This document shows, piece after piece, positions 1 to 11,004 of a stretch of DNA of 64,000 nucleotides. The stretch lies in contig NC_072791.1 in the NCBI RefSeq assembly GCF_028583425.1, positions 44,089,368 to 44,153,367 of the forward strand, in the 5' to 3' direction. Under the pieces are notes generated by a model. That model saw only the letters and a program-made list of their open reading frames with translations. It was not told the origin of the DNA and made no database searches. Origin of the DNA: Eublepharis macularius. Taxonomy: Eukaryota; Chordata; Lepidosauria; Squamata; Eublepharidae. Positions within the stretch are counted from its first letter, which is position 1. Each line of letters opens with the position of its first letter. A program made the translations under genes and the position numbers.

Positions 1-55
1 GAGGGGGTACAAATCCTAATTCAGCATTAAAACTCACTGTACGGTTCTGAATGGC

Positions 56-125
56 TTACCTCAAAGGGTTGTTGTGAGTATAAAAGCAGATAGCCCAATG
101 TAAACTGCCCTGAATTTATGCAAAT
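56..125 (+). mobile_element. SINE 3' fragment (Sauria-type)
   Basis: The stretch 'cttacctcaaagggttgttg' followed by 'gtaaactgcc' matches the 3' body shared by the better copies at 1376 and 7808. The tRNA-like head is missing, so this is a truncated, old copy. Confidence 0.45.
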
Positions 126-1021
126 ATAGTAAATACAAAGGCAAATAAAAAGTTATTTAGGCACTGAGGATCATAGAAAATTTGCTCCAGGAAATTTGCA
201 CACCACCATTTCTTAATCTCATTCAATCCACTTCAGTTTTCCCATTTGCCCAACATCTGTTGATAACAGTATCTGTGTTAAAGTTCTGCTGCAACCCTTT
301 CTCATGTGAATGAGATGCTAAACATTCACTGCATGGTGACTTGCGTGGGTGTTACTCCGCTGCATTCCCACATTGGCTCCTGGTCAGGATGCAGTGCCAC
401 GTAGCCCTTCTACTGGCGTATCTTAGGGATGTGGAAGTGTATCTGGGAAATGTGCAGACAGAGAAGCTAGTTAGCTCCCCGTGCACTTTCAGCCTCCCTC
501 CACCCCCAGGATTGCTCCGACAGTGACTTAGGCGCATATGACTTATAGACAAACAGGAAGATAAGGAGATGCACATTCATACCTGAGAAATAAAAAGGTG
601 CCAATAAGGGATGATTTACTGAAACACAATAAACAATATATTTCTATATCTTGCATTGATTCCCCTCCCCCCCCCCCACACGCACACACTATTCCTTCTT
701 CCCACTGCCTTCATTGGTTTTTGGGACCATCCTTCCTCCTTTTTCTAGAGACATTTATATGGGATCAGGAGCAAAAAATGTTCTACAGCCAGAGTCCTGC
801 TGAATTTTGCCCCACAAGGAACAACTCCAGAGAGAATCTTGGAGCTGTTGTCATTATAACTTGGTCAAACTAATATCCTTCCTCTGTTTACCCCATCTCC
901 ATTTCCCTCCCCTCCGTTAGTTGTTTTTCTAAAGTCAAAGTTCAAAATGTAAGCTTCTTAGGGCAAAGAAATATCTTATTGTGCTCTGTATAGCATTGAT
1001 AGCACTGTATATAGATTCAGG
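126..1021. other. Anonymous stretch, no gene seen
   Basis: Only short chance open frames are present. A homopolymer of C lies at about 667-677, next to a short CA-rich run. No splice pair, repeat edge or RNA gene is visible. Confidence 0.5.
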
Positions 1022-1101
1022 AAGGCAGCTGTGTTGATCTAAAGTAGTTGAGCAAGGTTTGAGTCCAGTAGCACCTTAAAGACCAATGGAGACTTCCAGG
1101 G

Positions 1102-1141
1102 CCTAAGCATTTGAGAGTCAAGCCCCCTTTGTCAGATACAA
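1102..1141 (-). ncRNA. Hammerhead ribozyme relic
   Basis: On the minus strand the order is CTGACAA, a GC-rich helix II (about 'agggggcttgactct'), then a GAAA-like box and 'tgctta'. This follows the hammerhead layout CUGANGA, helix II, GAAA, helix III, but the core is decayed, so activity is not expected. Confidence 0.4.
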
Positions 1142-1330
1142 GAAGAAATGGAGATCTCTGAATCTTTTTATTATAGTCAGAAAGTGGGAGGGGTGTTGCA
1201 GAGAAGTGTGATAGGATGTGGAGGTGCAGTGTGAAATGTAATTAGCTTCATTAGAACAGGGGAGGAAATGCGGAAAATTAGCATGCATAATGAGAGAAGA
1301 ATAAAAAGACTCAGAGATCGGCAGTTCTAC

Positions 1331-1373
1331 TCATATATGACGAAGGGAGGTTGACTCTCAAAAACGTACACCT
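1331..1373 (+). ncRNA. Hammerhead ribozyme relic
   Basis: ATGACGA at 1337-1343 is followed by helix II 'agggaggttgactct' and an A-rich box, then 'cgtacacc'. It is the plus-strand counterpart of the relic at 1102-1141 and has the same order of core and helix II as the copy at 19371-19410. The core is not fully conserved. Confidence 0.45.
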
Positions 1374-1375
1374 GG

Positions 1376-1612
1376 AAGCTCTTTGGTGTAGTGATTAAGA
1401 GAACCGGGAATCTAATCTGGACAACCAGGTTTGATTCCCCAGTCCTCTGCTTGAAGCCAGCTGGGTGACCTTGAGTCAGTCACAGCTCTTCCAGAGCTCT
1501 CTCAGCCCCACCCACCTCACAGGGTGATTGTTGATGTGGGGATAATAATAACATACTTTGTAAACTGCTCTGAGTGGGTGTTAAATTGTCCTGAAGGGCA
1601 GAATATAAACCA
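1376..1612 (+). mobile_element. Sauria-type tRNA-derived SINE
   Basis: The head 'tggtgtagtgattaagag' and 'ggtttgattccccagtcc' are RNA polymerase III A-box and B-box like. Then comes 'gctgggtgaccttgagtcag', the squamate SINE body with 'cccacctcacaggg', and a tail 'gaatataaaccaaatatt'. Head, body and tail are all present, about 235 bp. It is inserted in the Penelope-derived repeat. Confidence 0.75.
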
Positions 1613-1662
1613 AATATTATTTGTTGATTTTAAGGTGCTGCTGGACTAGAGCCTTGCTCAGC

Positions 1663-4600
1663 TCTGTATATCGGTAATTTAAAAAAATGAAAGTACTGTT
1701 CCCCACCATCTTTGTCTCAAAGGTGTGTTTGTTGTGGAGTCTATGAACTGACGCTGATGAAATGTTTTTCCTTCATGAAAGAATACAGAACCAGTGAGAG
1801 AATCCACACGTAGAAACTTATTTCAGAATATGAAACCTGGTTACTGAATTCACTGATGCTATTTCATCCTGCTTTCCAGACCAAAAACTTGCCTCCCAAC
1901 ACAGTTCATGCCAATTAAAATTCAATACATGATGCTGATGGCAGGCACCGTACATTAAAATGGCAACTAAACGGCTAGATTTTGTTGCAGGAGGCCAGGC
2001 TCGTGTTTGATTGTGAGTCTACAAAATTCATCTTGGTTTTGCATCCTAGCATAATACAAGTTCACATCTATCCTACTATAGGCATCCCTCTGGAAAGAAA
2101 GAAAAATCATCAGAACGGATAAAATTGCCTAACTTCCTTTGTTGTGCTCCTCTGATAGGTAAGAATAGTGGGACTGATTTTTTTTAGAGGGCTACTTATC
2201 CCTAAAAGACATTAACCTGAACAGAACTACCTACAACAATGATGGAATTCATTTAAAAATGGTCACTAGAAAAAAAAACACAAGGTGGCTTACAAAGCAC
2301 CATGATTTTAAACATTATACCTTGAGCATTCCCTGCCAGACTGCAAAATCCATTTCTTCTGGGGCTGTTTTTCCCATTCAAATGTATGAAAAAAATGATA
2401 CAATATTGACAACTATAACCATGTCATTGTATAACTATATGTGATTGTATGACTAATGACAGCTACCTTCAGACAGGCTTCCTCAGATTTAGAATGCCTG
2501 TTTCATCAGTCCAACGGCAACTTTACACGGAGCACCGTCCGTGGCATTTAGTTTCAGTCTCTGCTTTCCTTTCCCCATAAATATTATAAGAAACGGGTTT
2601 TAAAAAACTGGTTTCATACCTAATAGGTTTTCCTGCCATGGCACCACTTTTCTGTCTCACTTTTGCTACTCTTCAGCATCACATTCCAAGTAAACCATCG
2701 GTGGCAGGCAATTTGATTCCATAAAATTCCCCTAGGCTGTGAACAGCCACAGTGCTGAGGTCCATAACGGAGCTCCATTATTACCCACAACAAAGCTCTC
2801 TTTTAAATGATTGCTCAGTTTGCAGTACCATAAAATGTAAAGCAGAAGTCTCTATCTGAATGGCAATCCACTCATTCTTCAATTCTGTTTGCCTAGATTC
2901 AGCAATCTCTTGCAGGTGGGTGGGTGTGTGAGTGTGTGTGCATGGGGTCCTCAATGTGTACTTGGAACTCCTGTACTGACAAGGGCTTTGTAGTCACTTC
3001 CATAGAGGAAACAGCTCCAAAGGCATGCATGAAGCTCTCGTTTCTCCAGAAGTGAAAAGCAAACAGCATATGTACAGGAATTCTGCATGTGCTTTCCAGC
3101 CCACATATAACCCTGGATCAGGGCAAATGTCTCTGAAAGGTTTGAGCTGCAGTTTAAACCAATCAGAAGCATTCATATTTATTTTCATCCGATGAATATT
3201 CTCCACACATGGCTTTCATTTGCGAAGAAATGCAGGCAATTTCTAGGGCCTGCTCTAGCCAGGGCCTACTCTAGCCAGGGTCTGGCTCTTTACAGTAAAC
3301 CAAATCATTCTTCATAGTTTCTCTCTTTAATTCAGTGACCCTGGACCTTAAGCAAGGAGAAGTCCTGTAACCATCTTTGGCACCCAAGTAATTCTTTAAT
3401 GGGAAAGTACCACAGTATATGGGAGTCAGGATCAACACAGGATAAATCTGTTTCCAAGCACAGGAATATTTTGGTCCCAAACTCCTTTGTTACGTTTTAG
3501 TTTTTCCCCTTTCCCCACTGAATGTTTGTGCGGCAAGGGAAATTTCCCTGCACCTACTTAATCTTGACTTGCAGACACAGAAAGCTGCCCAGTTGGTGAC
3601 CCTATAGGAGCCACAGTGCCATCCAGTGGGCAAGGGATGGCAGAACAGGATGGTGTGACTTGCAAGCATAGGCAAAGGAGAGAGAAATCACCTGGTAAGC
3701 TGTGGGTGATGGAGGCATTTGAACAAGAAGAAGCTATTTCAAGAACTTGCTTTTCCAGTAAGGTTAGATAGTTCTCCTACTCATCGTTTGTTGCCATAAT
3801 CCACATACTGGTATCTCAAGAAGCACCCAGAACATTTAAGAAATGAATGTTCGAACCCTGCTAGGAATTCCAGACGAGAATAGCAAGCAACTAATAGGCA
3901 TGCATGAAGTGTGTTTAATGTGCTGTATTTTATCAGTTGGGTGTTTTATATATTGTAAACTGTCCCAAGGTCTCTCTTACCAGTGTATGACCAAGATCAG
4001 TCAATCAATCAAATTGTGCCACCATGAGTATCCCTACCTGCCAACTGTTAACAGAAAAATAGGTACAATTCATTGAATAAGAGATTCATATTATGATAGC
4101 GAGCAAGACAAACTCAGCAAATTCTTTCAGTCAGCTCTGGTGGCATGCTCTTACACAGGATTTCTGAAAGATTATCTCCATATTTTAACATTTCCCTGTA
4201 TCCCAGAATGCACATGATGGAAAGCTTTACATATTTATTTTTGCAGCATACCTTACTGTCCAAATGCTTCGTGTCTTCTGATTTTCATGATTCACTACAT
4301 ACCAGCTGCACTGTAGGTCCAGTTCCCAGGTACATCAAAAAACATTGCCTCACCCAAAAGCCATAAAATTTGGCAACTCTGACCCAAGATGAGGCTCAGC
4401 ATCCAGCCATACCAGTATGATAGCCAGAACTGCAAGGGTCGTACCTATTAAACAGGTACAGTTGAAGGGCATAGAATATATTGAATGGGATTTGCATTTA
4501 GTTACTGTTATTTTTGGCTCATGCATTCACATTCCATGGCAGGATAAGCAGTTTCTTTGGCACCGAGGGTCACACTGAAAATGTATAATGAACACGAGGG

Positions 4601-4796
4601 CTATAGTAAAAGCATAGTTGGTGCCAGTTTACAGATAGGGGAGGGAGCCGTTCTCACCAGCTGTGCATTCCACTCTGCTGAGAAGACAAAGAGTGAGCAC
4701 TGATGTGATTTAGAACCCTAAAATCATGAGCTGGACTTAGAAATAACAGGAGAAGCTTAAATGATCTTGCAGCTACGGCCCTACACTGCCCACTGA
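1663..4796. other. Anonymous 3.1-kb stretch, no gene seen
   Basis: Open frames here are at most 77 codons, overlap on both strands and lack splice or start context. A short GT run occurs at about 2924-2942. There is no recognisable repeat edge. Confidence 0.5.
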
Positions 4797-4983
4797 GTAG
4801 GATTGCCAGGTCTGAGTTGGCTAATTCCTGGAGATTTGGGGGATGGAGGCTGGAGAGCGTAGCATTTGGGGAGAGGAGAGGCCTCGGCAGGGTCTAATGC
4901 CATTGAGTCCAGGGGAGATCTCTAACCACTACCTGGAGATTCTGGGAGATCTATAGCCAGTGTCTGGAGTCTGGCAACCCTAC
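4797..4983. repeat. Fold-back repeat, family B
   Basis: It opens with 'aggattgccaggtctgagt' and closes with 'gtctggcaaccctacc'; between them are 'cctggagatttgggggatgg' and 'tccaggggagatctct'. The same block recurs at 10778, 28014, 36552, 37268 and 60061. The ends are inverted with respect to each other (ttgcca/tggcaa), which suggests a non-autonomous TIR element. No family name is claimed. Confidence 0.6.
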
Positions 4984-6764
4984 CACTGAGTTCTATGCAA
5001 TCCATTATGAATGCATTCATCAACTTGAAGAGGAAGGTTCCTTTGATTGTCTGGTTCTATAATACATTTATTGGTCACATCATAGGTTTTGTCAGTGTAG
5101 AAACCAAGCCCCAAGGCCCATGTACAATGTTAACTGGGCTCCGACCGATCTCTGGATTTAGAACAATAAAATGCCATCTTGTAAAAGAAACCAACAATGG
5201 TTTTGCTGTTGCATGCAATAATTCTACGCGATGTAAATAACCTATCCAAGCCAGCACAACTTTGCATTCTGCTGAGCATAGGACTTGAGAAATGATCCTT
5301 TCTCCTCCCCCTGGAAGTAAATCAAGGGTAAGAGTGTCCTGACAGACAGGGGTCCAGAAGCAAGATTCATGCTTTTTGCACATGATGTGATCAAATATTA
5401 ACTGGAAGCTAGATCAAGTCCTCTCTCCTCCCCTGCCTTGTGACATTCTGGATTTGGCCTCGGTTGTGTACTTGCTGTCCTTTCCACAGCCGGCCGTGTC
5501 TGTTTTCAAAGGCTGGAAAACCAGACATCTCTTCTGTTTCCTTTGCTTTCCTTGCAGTTGCAACCAGCTCCTTTCCTGGAAGAGTCTGCAGAGAGCACAA
5601 GATTTTCCCCAAATCGGCATGTGAAACCGTGTTTCACAGCCAGGCCTCTGGAGGCTTCTGATAATTACTTCAGCAGTATTCATTAATACTGCATCAAGTG
5701 AAAATTCCCCCAGCCCTCTAGAGAAATAAAGGCTTGCATTGCTTCATCTCCTACCCACTGAAATGACTGTGAATATTATTAGGATATAAAGGCAGTAAAT
5801 GATGTTTGTGCCCATATGTGCCCTCCCCAAATCTCTCTCAATGGCATTCATAGTATCACAAAACATACACCAATAACAAAAAGCAAAATAACATTCATGG
5901 ACTAGGGAAGCCACCTGTACAAATTAAGAACAATGAAAACCATGAATCTAAAAAATACCCTCCCTCCATCATTCCCAACCACACACTTCATATATAATCC
6001 CTACAGAGATATTTGGGCACACATGCACACAGACAGACATAGAAACACAAAACAGAAAGCACATATTTACCAAGAAAAGAGGAAAAATACCTTTGCGCAC
6101 ACACAGAGACACACACACACAGATATCAAAATGGAGATGTAACTTCATGAATCTATTCCCTAGGTTTTGTGGAAGGGTTAAGAAAGGAACACATGAGGCC
6201 ATTTTTGAGGGAAAAGCTGACAAGATGCCGATTTCCATGCGCTGCCTCTCAAATATAGGGCAAATAAGGGAGGAGGGATAGTAGGACTGTATGTGTTTCT
6301 TTCCTTTTAACAAAAGGCTCCTGACTTAAGAAGACATGCAATGTTGAGTAATACAGACTAGAAAGGAATGCCACATCATCCTCTTATGCATGAGTTTTTG
6401 AACTGGCAGTCCTAGCCTTCACAATGCATCTGGAAATGTGTGCTGATTGTGGGTCACATGATTTGTGAAGCGGGTGGGATTTTGGAGGAAATGCTTCATG
6501 TTGTAGCCCCTCATATCTAATCTTATGGGCTGGAAAGCAAACGGCACATCCCCCTCTTATGAGAGCTTTTTTGTTACAATGGGCAATCTGGCATCAAGGG
6601 GTAGGGATTACTCTAGGTTGCTCCCTGAGAGCTGCTGTCTATAGATGCTCAGAAGATATTGGCTTCCTTAAAATCAAGACTCAGGAAAGAAAAGGAGCAG
6701 TTGGTTTGCTTTCCGCATCACAACTCTATCAGATCTTGTTTGGGTTATTGTTATTACTATTGTT
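4984..6764. other. Anonymous stretch, no gene seen
   Basis: Overlapping short frames occur on both strands near 5409-5683 without splice context. A CA-rich simple repeat covers about 6029-6124. No mobile-element edge was recognised. Confidence 0.5.
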
Positions 6765-7480
6765 GTTTATTGTTTATTTATAGTCCACCTTTCTCACTGA
6801 GATTCAAGATAGATTACATACTGTAAGTGAATACAATAAAATCAATAGCTACGACGTTCTCAGAGCAAAAATACAATATGATCAACAGTTAGAACATTCA
6901 ATGAAAACAGATACAATGGAGAATGGTAGCTGCAAATTTGAAAACTAGCATAAAGCTGAACATACAGATGAAAACTTTTTGAATTAAAGCGTAATTTACA
7001 TGATATCTTTAGCAATGTCAACGTACCCGGTAGGAGATTATCTACATCAGCAGACAGTATCCAGTAGCCTAGTCTACAGACTCTGTTCCTTACCAAGCAA
7101 TTTGAGCAATTTCTTACAACACAGCTCTATAATCTGAGTAGAAGTCCCCCTCAAATAATTCAGTCTTGTATAATTTGTAGAAAGCCAGATGAGTGGGAGC
7201 TTTCTTGACATCCTCAGGCAGGCTGTTCCATAAGGTAGGGGCTACCACAGAGTAAACATATCTCCAGGCAGCTGTCGATTTAGGTCAACTGCAGGGTGGG
7301 ATCTGCAGAAGGCCCTGTCCAGATGAATGAAGCTGCAGTGATCATACATAGGAGGAATGGTGGTCCCACAGATATGAGGGGCCAAGCCCATGAAGGGCTT
7401 TGAATATGATAGCCAATATCTTGAATTAAGCCAATGGGCAGCCAATGGAGTGACAGCAGAATGGGAGTGATAGGCATGCT
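6765..7480 (-). mobile_element. L2/CR1-clade LINE, 3' end, minus strand
   Basis: On the minus strand the region encodes the C-terminus of a non-LTR retroposon polyprotein: 'ITPILLSLHWLP' near 7477-7442, then in a shifted frame 'KPFMGLAPHICG'. These correspond to 'ITPVLRQLHWLP' and 'KALYGLGSVYLW' of the better copy at 44425. The 3' UTR follows towards lower coordinates and ends with 'tctcagtgagaaaggtgga' and an ATAAA-type tail, seen on the plus strand as 'tttatttatagtccaccttt'. The coding part is frameshifted and 5'-truncated, so it is an inactive fossil LINE. Confidence 0.7.
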
Positions 7481-7654
7481 TTTACTTCATCTGAAGATGA
7501 GGTCCTGTCCTTGATCTTCTGCTGACTATCCATTCCTTCTTCCATCATTCCTGAATGACATCTAGGAAAACTGACCTTTGCGTCCACATCCATTGGATTA
7601 ATGAAAAAGGCCCCTAGGACATTAATCATTTTCGAAAATGCACTGTGGAATCAG

Positions 7655-7715
7655 CTGGATCTCAGTGAGAAAGCAGACTATAAATAAATGAAAATAAAAT
7701 AAAATAAATACACGT
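7655..7715 (+). mobile_element. LINE 3' tail with (AAATA)n
   Basis: 'tctcagtgagaaagcagact' runs into 'ataaataaatg' and repeated AAAATA. This is the same 3' terminus as the minus-strand LINE at 6765, in plus orientation, as a very short 5'-truncated insertion. Confidence 0.55.
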
Positions 7716-7807
7716 ACTTTTCAGTTATAGTCGCAGTGAAGCAACATGCAGCAATAAAAATCAAAGCAGAAAAGAAAAACAATAAAATGTTAAAAGTGCA
7801 GACTCAA

Positions 7808-7992
7808 GGAGACAGTGTGGTATGGTGGCTAGTGTATCGTACTTGGCTGTCCTGGGTTAAATTTTTTACTCATCCATGAAATCTCACTCAATGACTTTGG
7901 GACAGTCAGTCTCTCACAGCCCAACCTACCTCACAGGGTTGTTCTGAAGATAAAATGGAGGAGCTGAGTACCATGTACACTGGAGAAATGGC
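7808..7992 (+). mobile_element. Sauria-type SINE, diverged
   Basis: The head 'gtgtggtatggtggctagtg' is followed by 'cctgggttaaat' and the body 'caacctacctcacagggttg' with 'ttctgaagataaaatggagg'. It has the same plan as 1376 but more substitutions. Confidence 0.65.
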
Positions 7993-9249
7993 AGGATAAA
8001 AATTTAACAGAGAGGCAGTCATCTGAGCTCCCTTTTCCCTTATGCTATAGCAGGGCATATTAGAATGGGCTAGATTTGAAAAGAGCAGGAGCGAAGGTAG
8101 ATTGAACAAAGAGTTTCCTACCCTCCCCACCCCAAATCTTCCAGTCTCCTTCATCTCTTTAGAAACTCCTCATCTGTGCTGAATCCCAGACACTTGGGCT
8201 CCCCAGAGACAGTGTCATTTTGGTGTTCAAGATGCTTATTGGATTTGACAAACAATGATTTATGACAGGGCAACCTGTGCAGGATGCAGTGAGGAATATC
8301 AGCGCCTCATCATGGCTTGGAGATCCATTTCAGTCCCCGTCTCCGCTCTCTGCTGCCTCTTATTAAAATGCTGAGAGGATCAGACTTGACAGATACGGAC
8401 GATTTATTTCTTCATACAAGAGAAGGAATGAGATAGAGAGAACAGGAGGGGTGGGTGAGGGCATATTTCTTTATCTTGGAGACCCCCTTGGCACCTGTTC
8501 CAGATCCACTTGGACACTTTGAACATTTTAAATTAGCTTTAACGTAGACAAAGTCTTGGGTTTCCATCTAGCCCCTTGAGTAGTCTGCATGCCCACAAGA
8601 TTGATGTGGGCTGAATTCTCAGACTCTCTCTTCTTCCCGGTAGGTCTGAAGGTTTCCAAAAATGTGACATGTGTTGATGTGGAGGCCCCATTCCTCTCAC
8701 TGCTTTCAAGGTCCAGAGCTTGCCCAGACTATGATTGCCGGATCAACATTTTCCAAAATAAGGAACGAAAGAGAAAACATTTTATGGAGCTCTTTTGGAG
8801 CTGTAGGGTTCTGTGCTAAAAAGTGTTCTTCACTCTCTTCTGTGGGTGCTGCTGTTCTGAAGGAAGCATTTAAATAATATGCAAAGGGAGACACTGGAGA
8901 CGGTTCAGGGATCCAAAATGGGACATAGCAGCACTCTTCATGCTGCTCTTCCCTTATAAATGGAGCACAGCTCGTTAGCTTAGAGAGAGCAAAATACGTT
9001 GGTATGGGAGTGAAAAAGCATGACAGAATTCTCACTACACAGTGATATCCCTGTTTTTCATCATTAGATCTTTAAACACTGCAAATGGATTGAACAGATC
9101 ATGGATATTTATTGGCCTGGAAGCATGTGATGTCCCTGAAATCGGAGTGGGTGTGGATCTCATCAGTGTTTCCACAAGAGACTACATGCAAGTTGCTTTG
9201 AGTTGGTGAGCCAGCCGAACCCTTCCTGGGTGGAAAAGATACTGCTGCT
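7993..9249. other. Anonymous stretch, no gene seen
   Basis: Frames up to 109 codons (8706-9035 minus) overlap frames on the other strand. They show no domain, start context or splice pair. No repeat edge was recognised. Confidence 0.45.
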
Positions 9250-9720
9250 GTGGTGCATGCCCTGATAGCTAGCCTCCAGCTCACATTACTGCAATGTGTT
9301 CTATGTTGGGCGGCCCTTGAAGACGGTCTAGAAGCTGCAGTTGGTACAGAATGCTGTGGTCAGAGTGCTGACTAGAGTGGGTCATAGGGAACACTCCAGC
9401 CTTTTCCCATCTGACTGGCTCCCAATTTGCTTCTGGACTCAATTCAAGGTGCTGGTTTTAACCTTTAAAGCCCTACATTGTTTGGGATCAGCTTATCTTA
9501 AGGATTGTCTTCTCCCATATGAACCGAACCTTCAAGTCTGGTCATGCTTTGAAGCCTTGCTTTGGGTTCACTTGCCATCTGAAGATTGGACAGGTGGCAA
9601 CCCAAGAAAGAGTCTTCTCAGCCATGGCACCACAACTTTGGAACTCCCTCGCCAGGGAGATTTGCCTGTATCCCTGTGTCATTGTCTTCTGCCGGCAGAT
9701 AAAGACTTTTTTGTTTCATT
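9250..9720 (+). mobile_element. L2/CR1-clade LINE C-terminal fragment
   Basis: The plus-strand frame contains 'LQLVQNAVVRVLTRVGHRE', 'SDWLPICFWTQFKVLVLTF' and 'KALHCLGSAYLKD', the conserved C-terminal block of L2/CR1-type non-LTR retroposons. It aligns by eye with the copy at 44425. The frame shifts after about 9560 and the 5' part is absent. The preceding bases (from about 9250) still translate to a diverged '(S)LLQC' segment. Confidence 0.7.
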
Positions 9721-9744
9721 TACCGTATATATTTCATATTGGCT

Positions 9745-9884
9745 GATTCTGCACACATTGGATAATGCACTTTCAATGCACATTATCAATCGTTTGAGGT
9801 GGATTTTTTGTTCCGCACACAAAAAAATCCGTTCCAAATGATCTATAAAGAGGATTGGAAGTGCATTATCCAATGTGTGTGGAA
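9745..9884. mobile_element. Hairpin MITE, ~140 bp
   Basis: The left arm 'cacacattggataatgcact' is matched by the right arm 'agtgcattatccaatgtgtg', its exact inverse. An inner inverted pair ('ggattttttgtt' and 'aaaaaaatcc') adds a second stem. It sits immediately downstream of the LINE fragment. No target duplication is clear. Confidence 0.6.
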
Positions 9885-10777
9885 TTATTGATATTTTGTC
9901 TGAAATACGCTGGTTCTGCATTCCCATCTGCAAAAACCTTGCTACGGCTCCTTATTCCTGATCCGCAGCACTCTTGCCAGTTCATCCCATATATTCAGGA
10001 CAAAACAAAGCCAGCATCTTGTTGGGTTGGTTCAGGCAAGGCTAACATCTCTCCACATGCGTACGAGACACTGGATTTACTATAAATATTTTGGACTCTC
10101 TCGGGAATGTCAGCACACAGGGGGCAGGGGAGCTCTTGTGAAGGATTCAGAAGGGGTCGGAGCTAAATTCCATCAGACACTTGCTTTGAGGATGATCACT
10201 GGCACATGGCTTCAAGAGGGTCAGAAGGCTCTGGGAGAACTACTCCATAGACCAGAATACCGATATGAGGGTGCGGTGCGTGCTTCTAACAGATGGAACC
10301 TATTAGTCTGGAATGCCTGTGATGGCGGGGGGGGGGGTTGTAATAGTATAAATAAGTTATGTGTTATCGCAAACTTCGTAAGCAGAATTGGAGAGGATCT
10401 CTCCATCTTATTTCCCCATCATTTCATTTACTGCCTCCCATTTTCCTTTGTATGGTTTTCTTGGCTACAGTTTAATATTGTTTCTCAGCCACAGTTCCTG
10501 GATCAGTATACATGGTCAGTCATCCATTAAACAATTTAAAAACACAAGCAGACAACTGAATGATTTGAAAGAATACATATGGTTAAAATTCAAATGCTTT
10601 AATAATGCCCTATTGATACTTGCTTTTCCCAACTCTCCTCAGACATTTCTGGATCTTGGCACTAAACCAGAGTCAGGAAAAAGAAATCTACAAAGAGCAC
10701 TGGAAATGCACCTTAGTCATAGGCCTAGAGAATATCCTTGTGTTTGGCCTTACTGAACAATTGCAAGAATGGCAACA
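9885..10777. other. Anonymous stretch, no gene seen
   Basis: There are two overlapping plus frames (10027-10530 and 10388-10756) of 122-167 codons with low-complexity or unremarkable composition. A G homopolymer lies at about 10326-10337. I see no domain and no splice context. Confidence 0.45.
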
Positions 10778-10872
10778 AGGTATGCCAACCTCCAGGTAGG
10801 GCCTGGAGTTTTCCAGAGTCTCAGAATTACAACTGATTGCCAGACCACAGATACCAGTTCCCTTGAAGAAAA
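10778..10872. repeat. Fold-back repeat, family B, truncated
   Basis: 'atgccaacctccaggtaggg' through 'gaagaaaatggctgctttgg' matches the first half of the copy at 28014. It abuts the LINE fragment at 10885. Confidence 0.55.
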
Positions 10873-10884
10873 TGGCTGCTTTGG

Positions 10885-11004
10885 CCAGGCAACTTGTCTC
10901 TTACCTTTCGACCCATGACCTAACAACAGTGATCCAAGCAATGGTCACCTTCAGATTAGATTATGATAACTCGCTCTACGCAGGGCTTCCTGTCCACAAT
11001 CCAC
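10885..11004 (+). mobile_element. LINE fragment at the 5' side of a PLE
   Basis: This encodes 'DLTTVIQAMVTFRLDYDNSL' and 'YAGLPVHN', the segment just upstream of the conserved C-terminal block in L2/CR1-clade LINEs. It is then cut off by the truncated Penelope-like element, and its frame runs on into that element's reverse transcriptase. Confidence 0.6.

Larger units (their letters stand above)
1022..1662. mobile_element. Short Penelope-derived element with inverted arms
   Basis: The left arm contains 'gagtccagtagcacctta' and the right arm 'taaggtgctgctggacta', its inverted counterpart. Each arm adjoins a degenerate hammerhead motif pointing outward (1102-1141 minus, 1331-1373 plus). The same arm sequence recurs at 19328, 21568 and 58571. 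The middle (about 1150-1330) is AT-rich and has no coding frame. A SINE (1376-1612) has inserted into the right arm. I infer a non-autonomous unit of Penelope pseudo-LTR type; the family assignment rests on the ribozyme-like fold and arm architecture. Confidence 0.55.

Noticed and set aside
5969-6313. 114-codon minus frame, Cys/Val-rich
   Set aside because: It reads through a CA-rich simple repeat; no domain or start context.
9341-9841. 166-codon plus frame as a host gene
   Set aside because: Its first 60 residues match the LINE C-terminal block seen at 44425; the rest runs through a frameshift and into a hairpin MITE.
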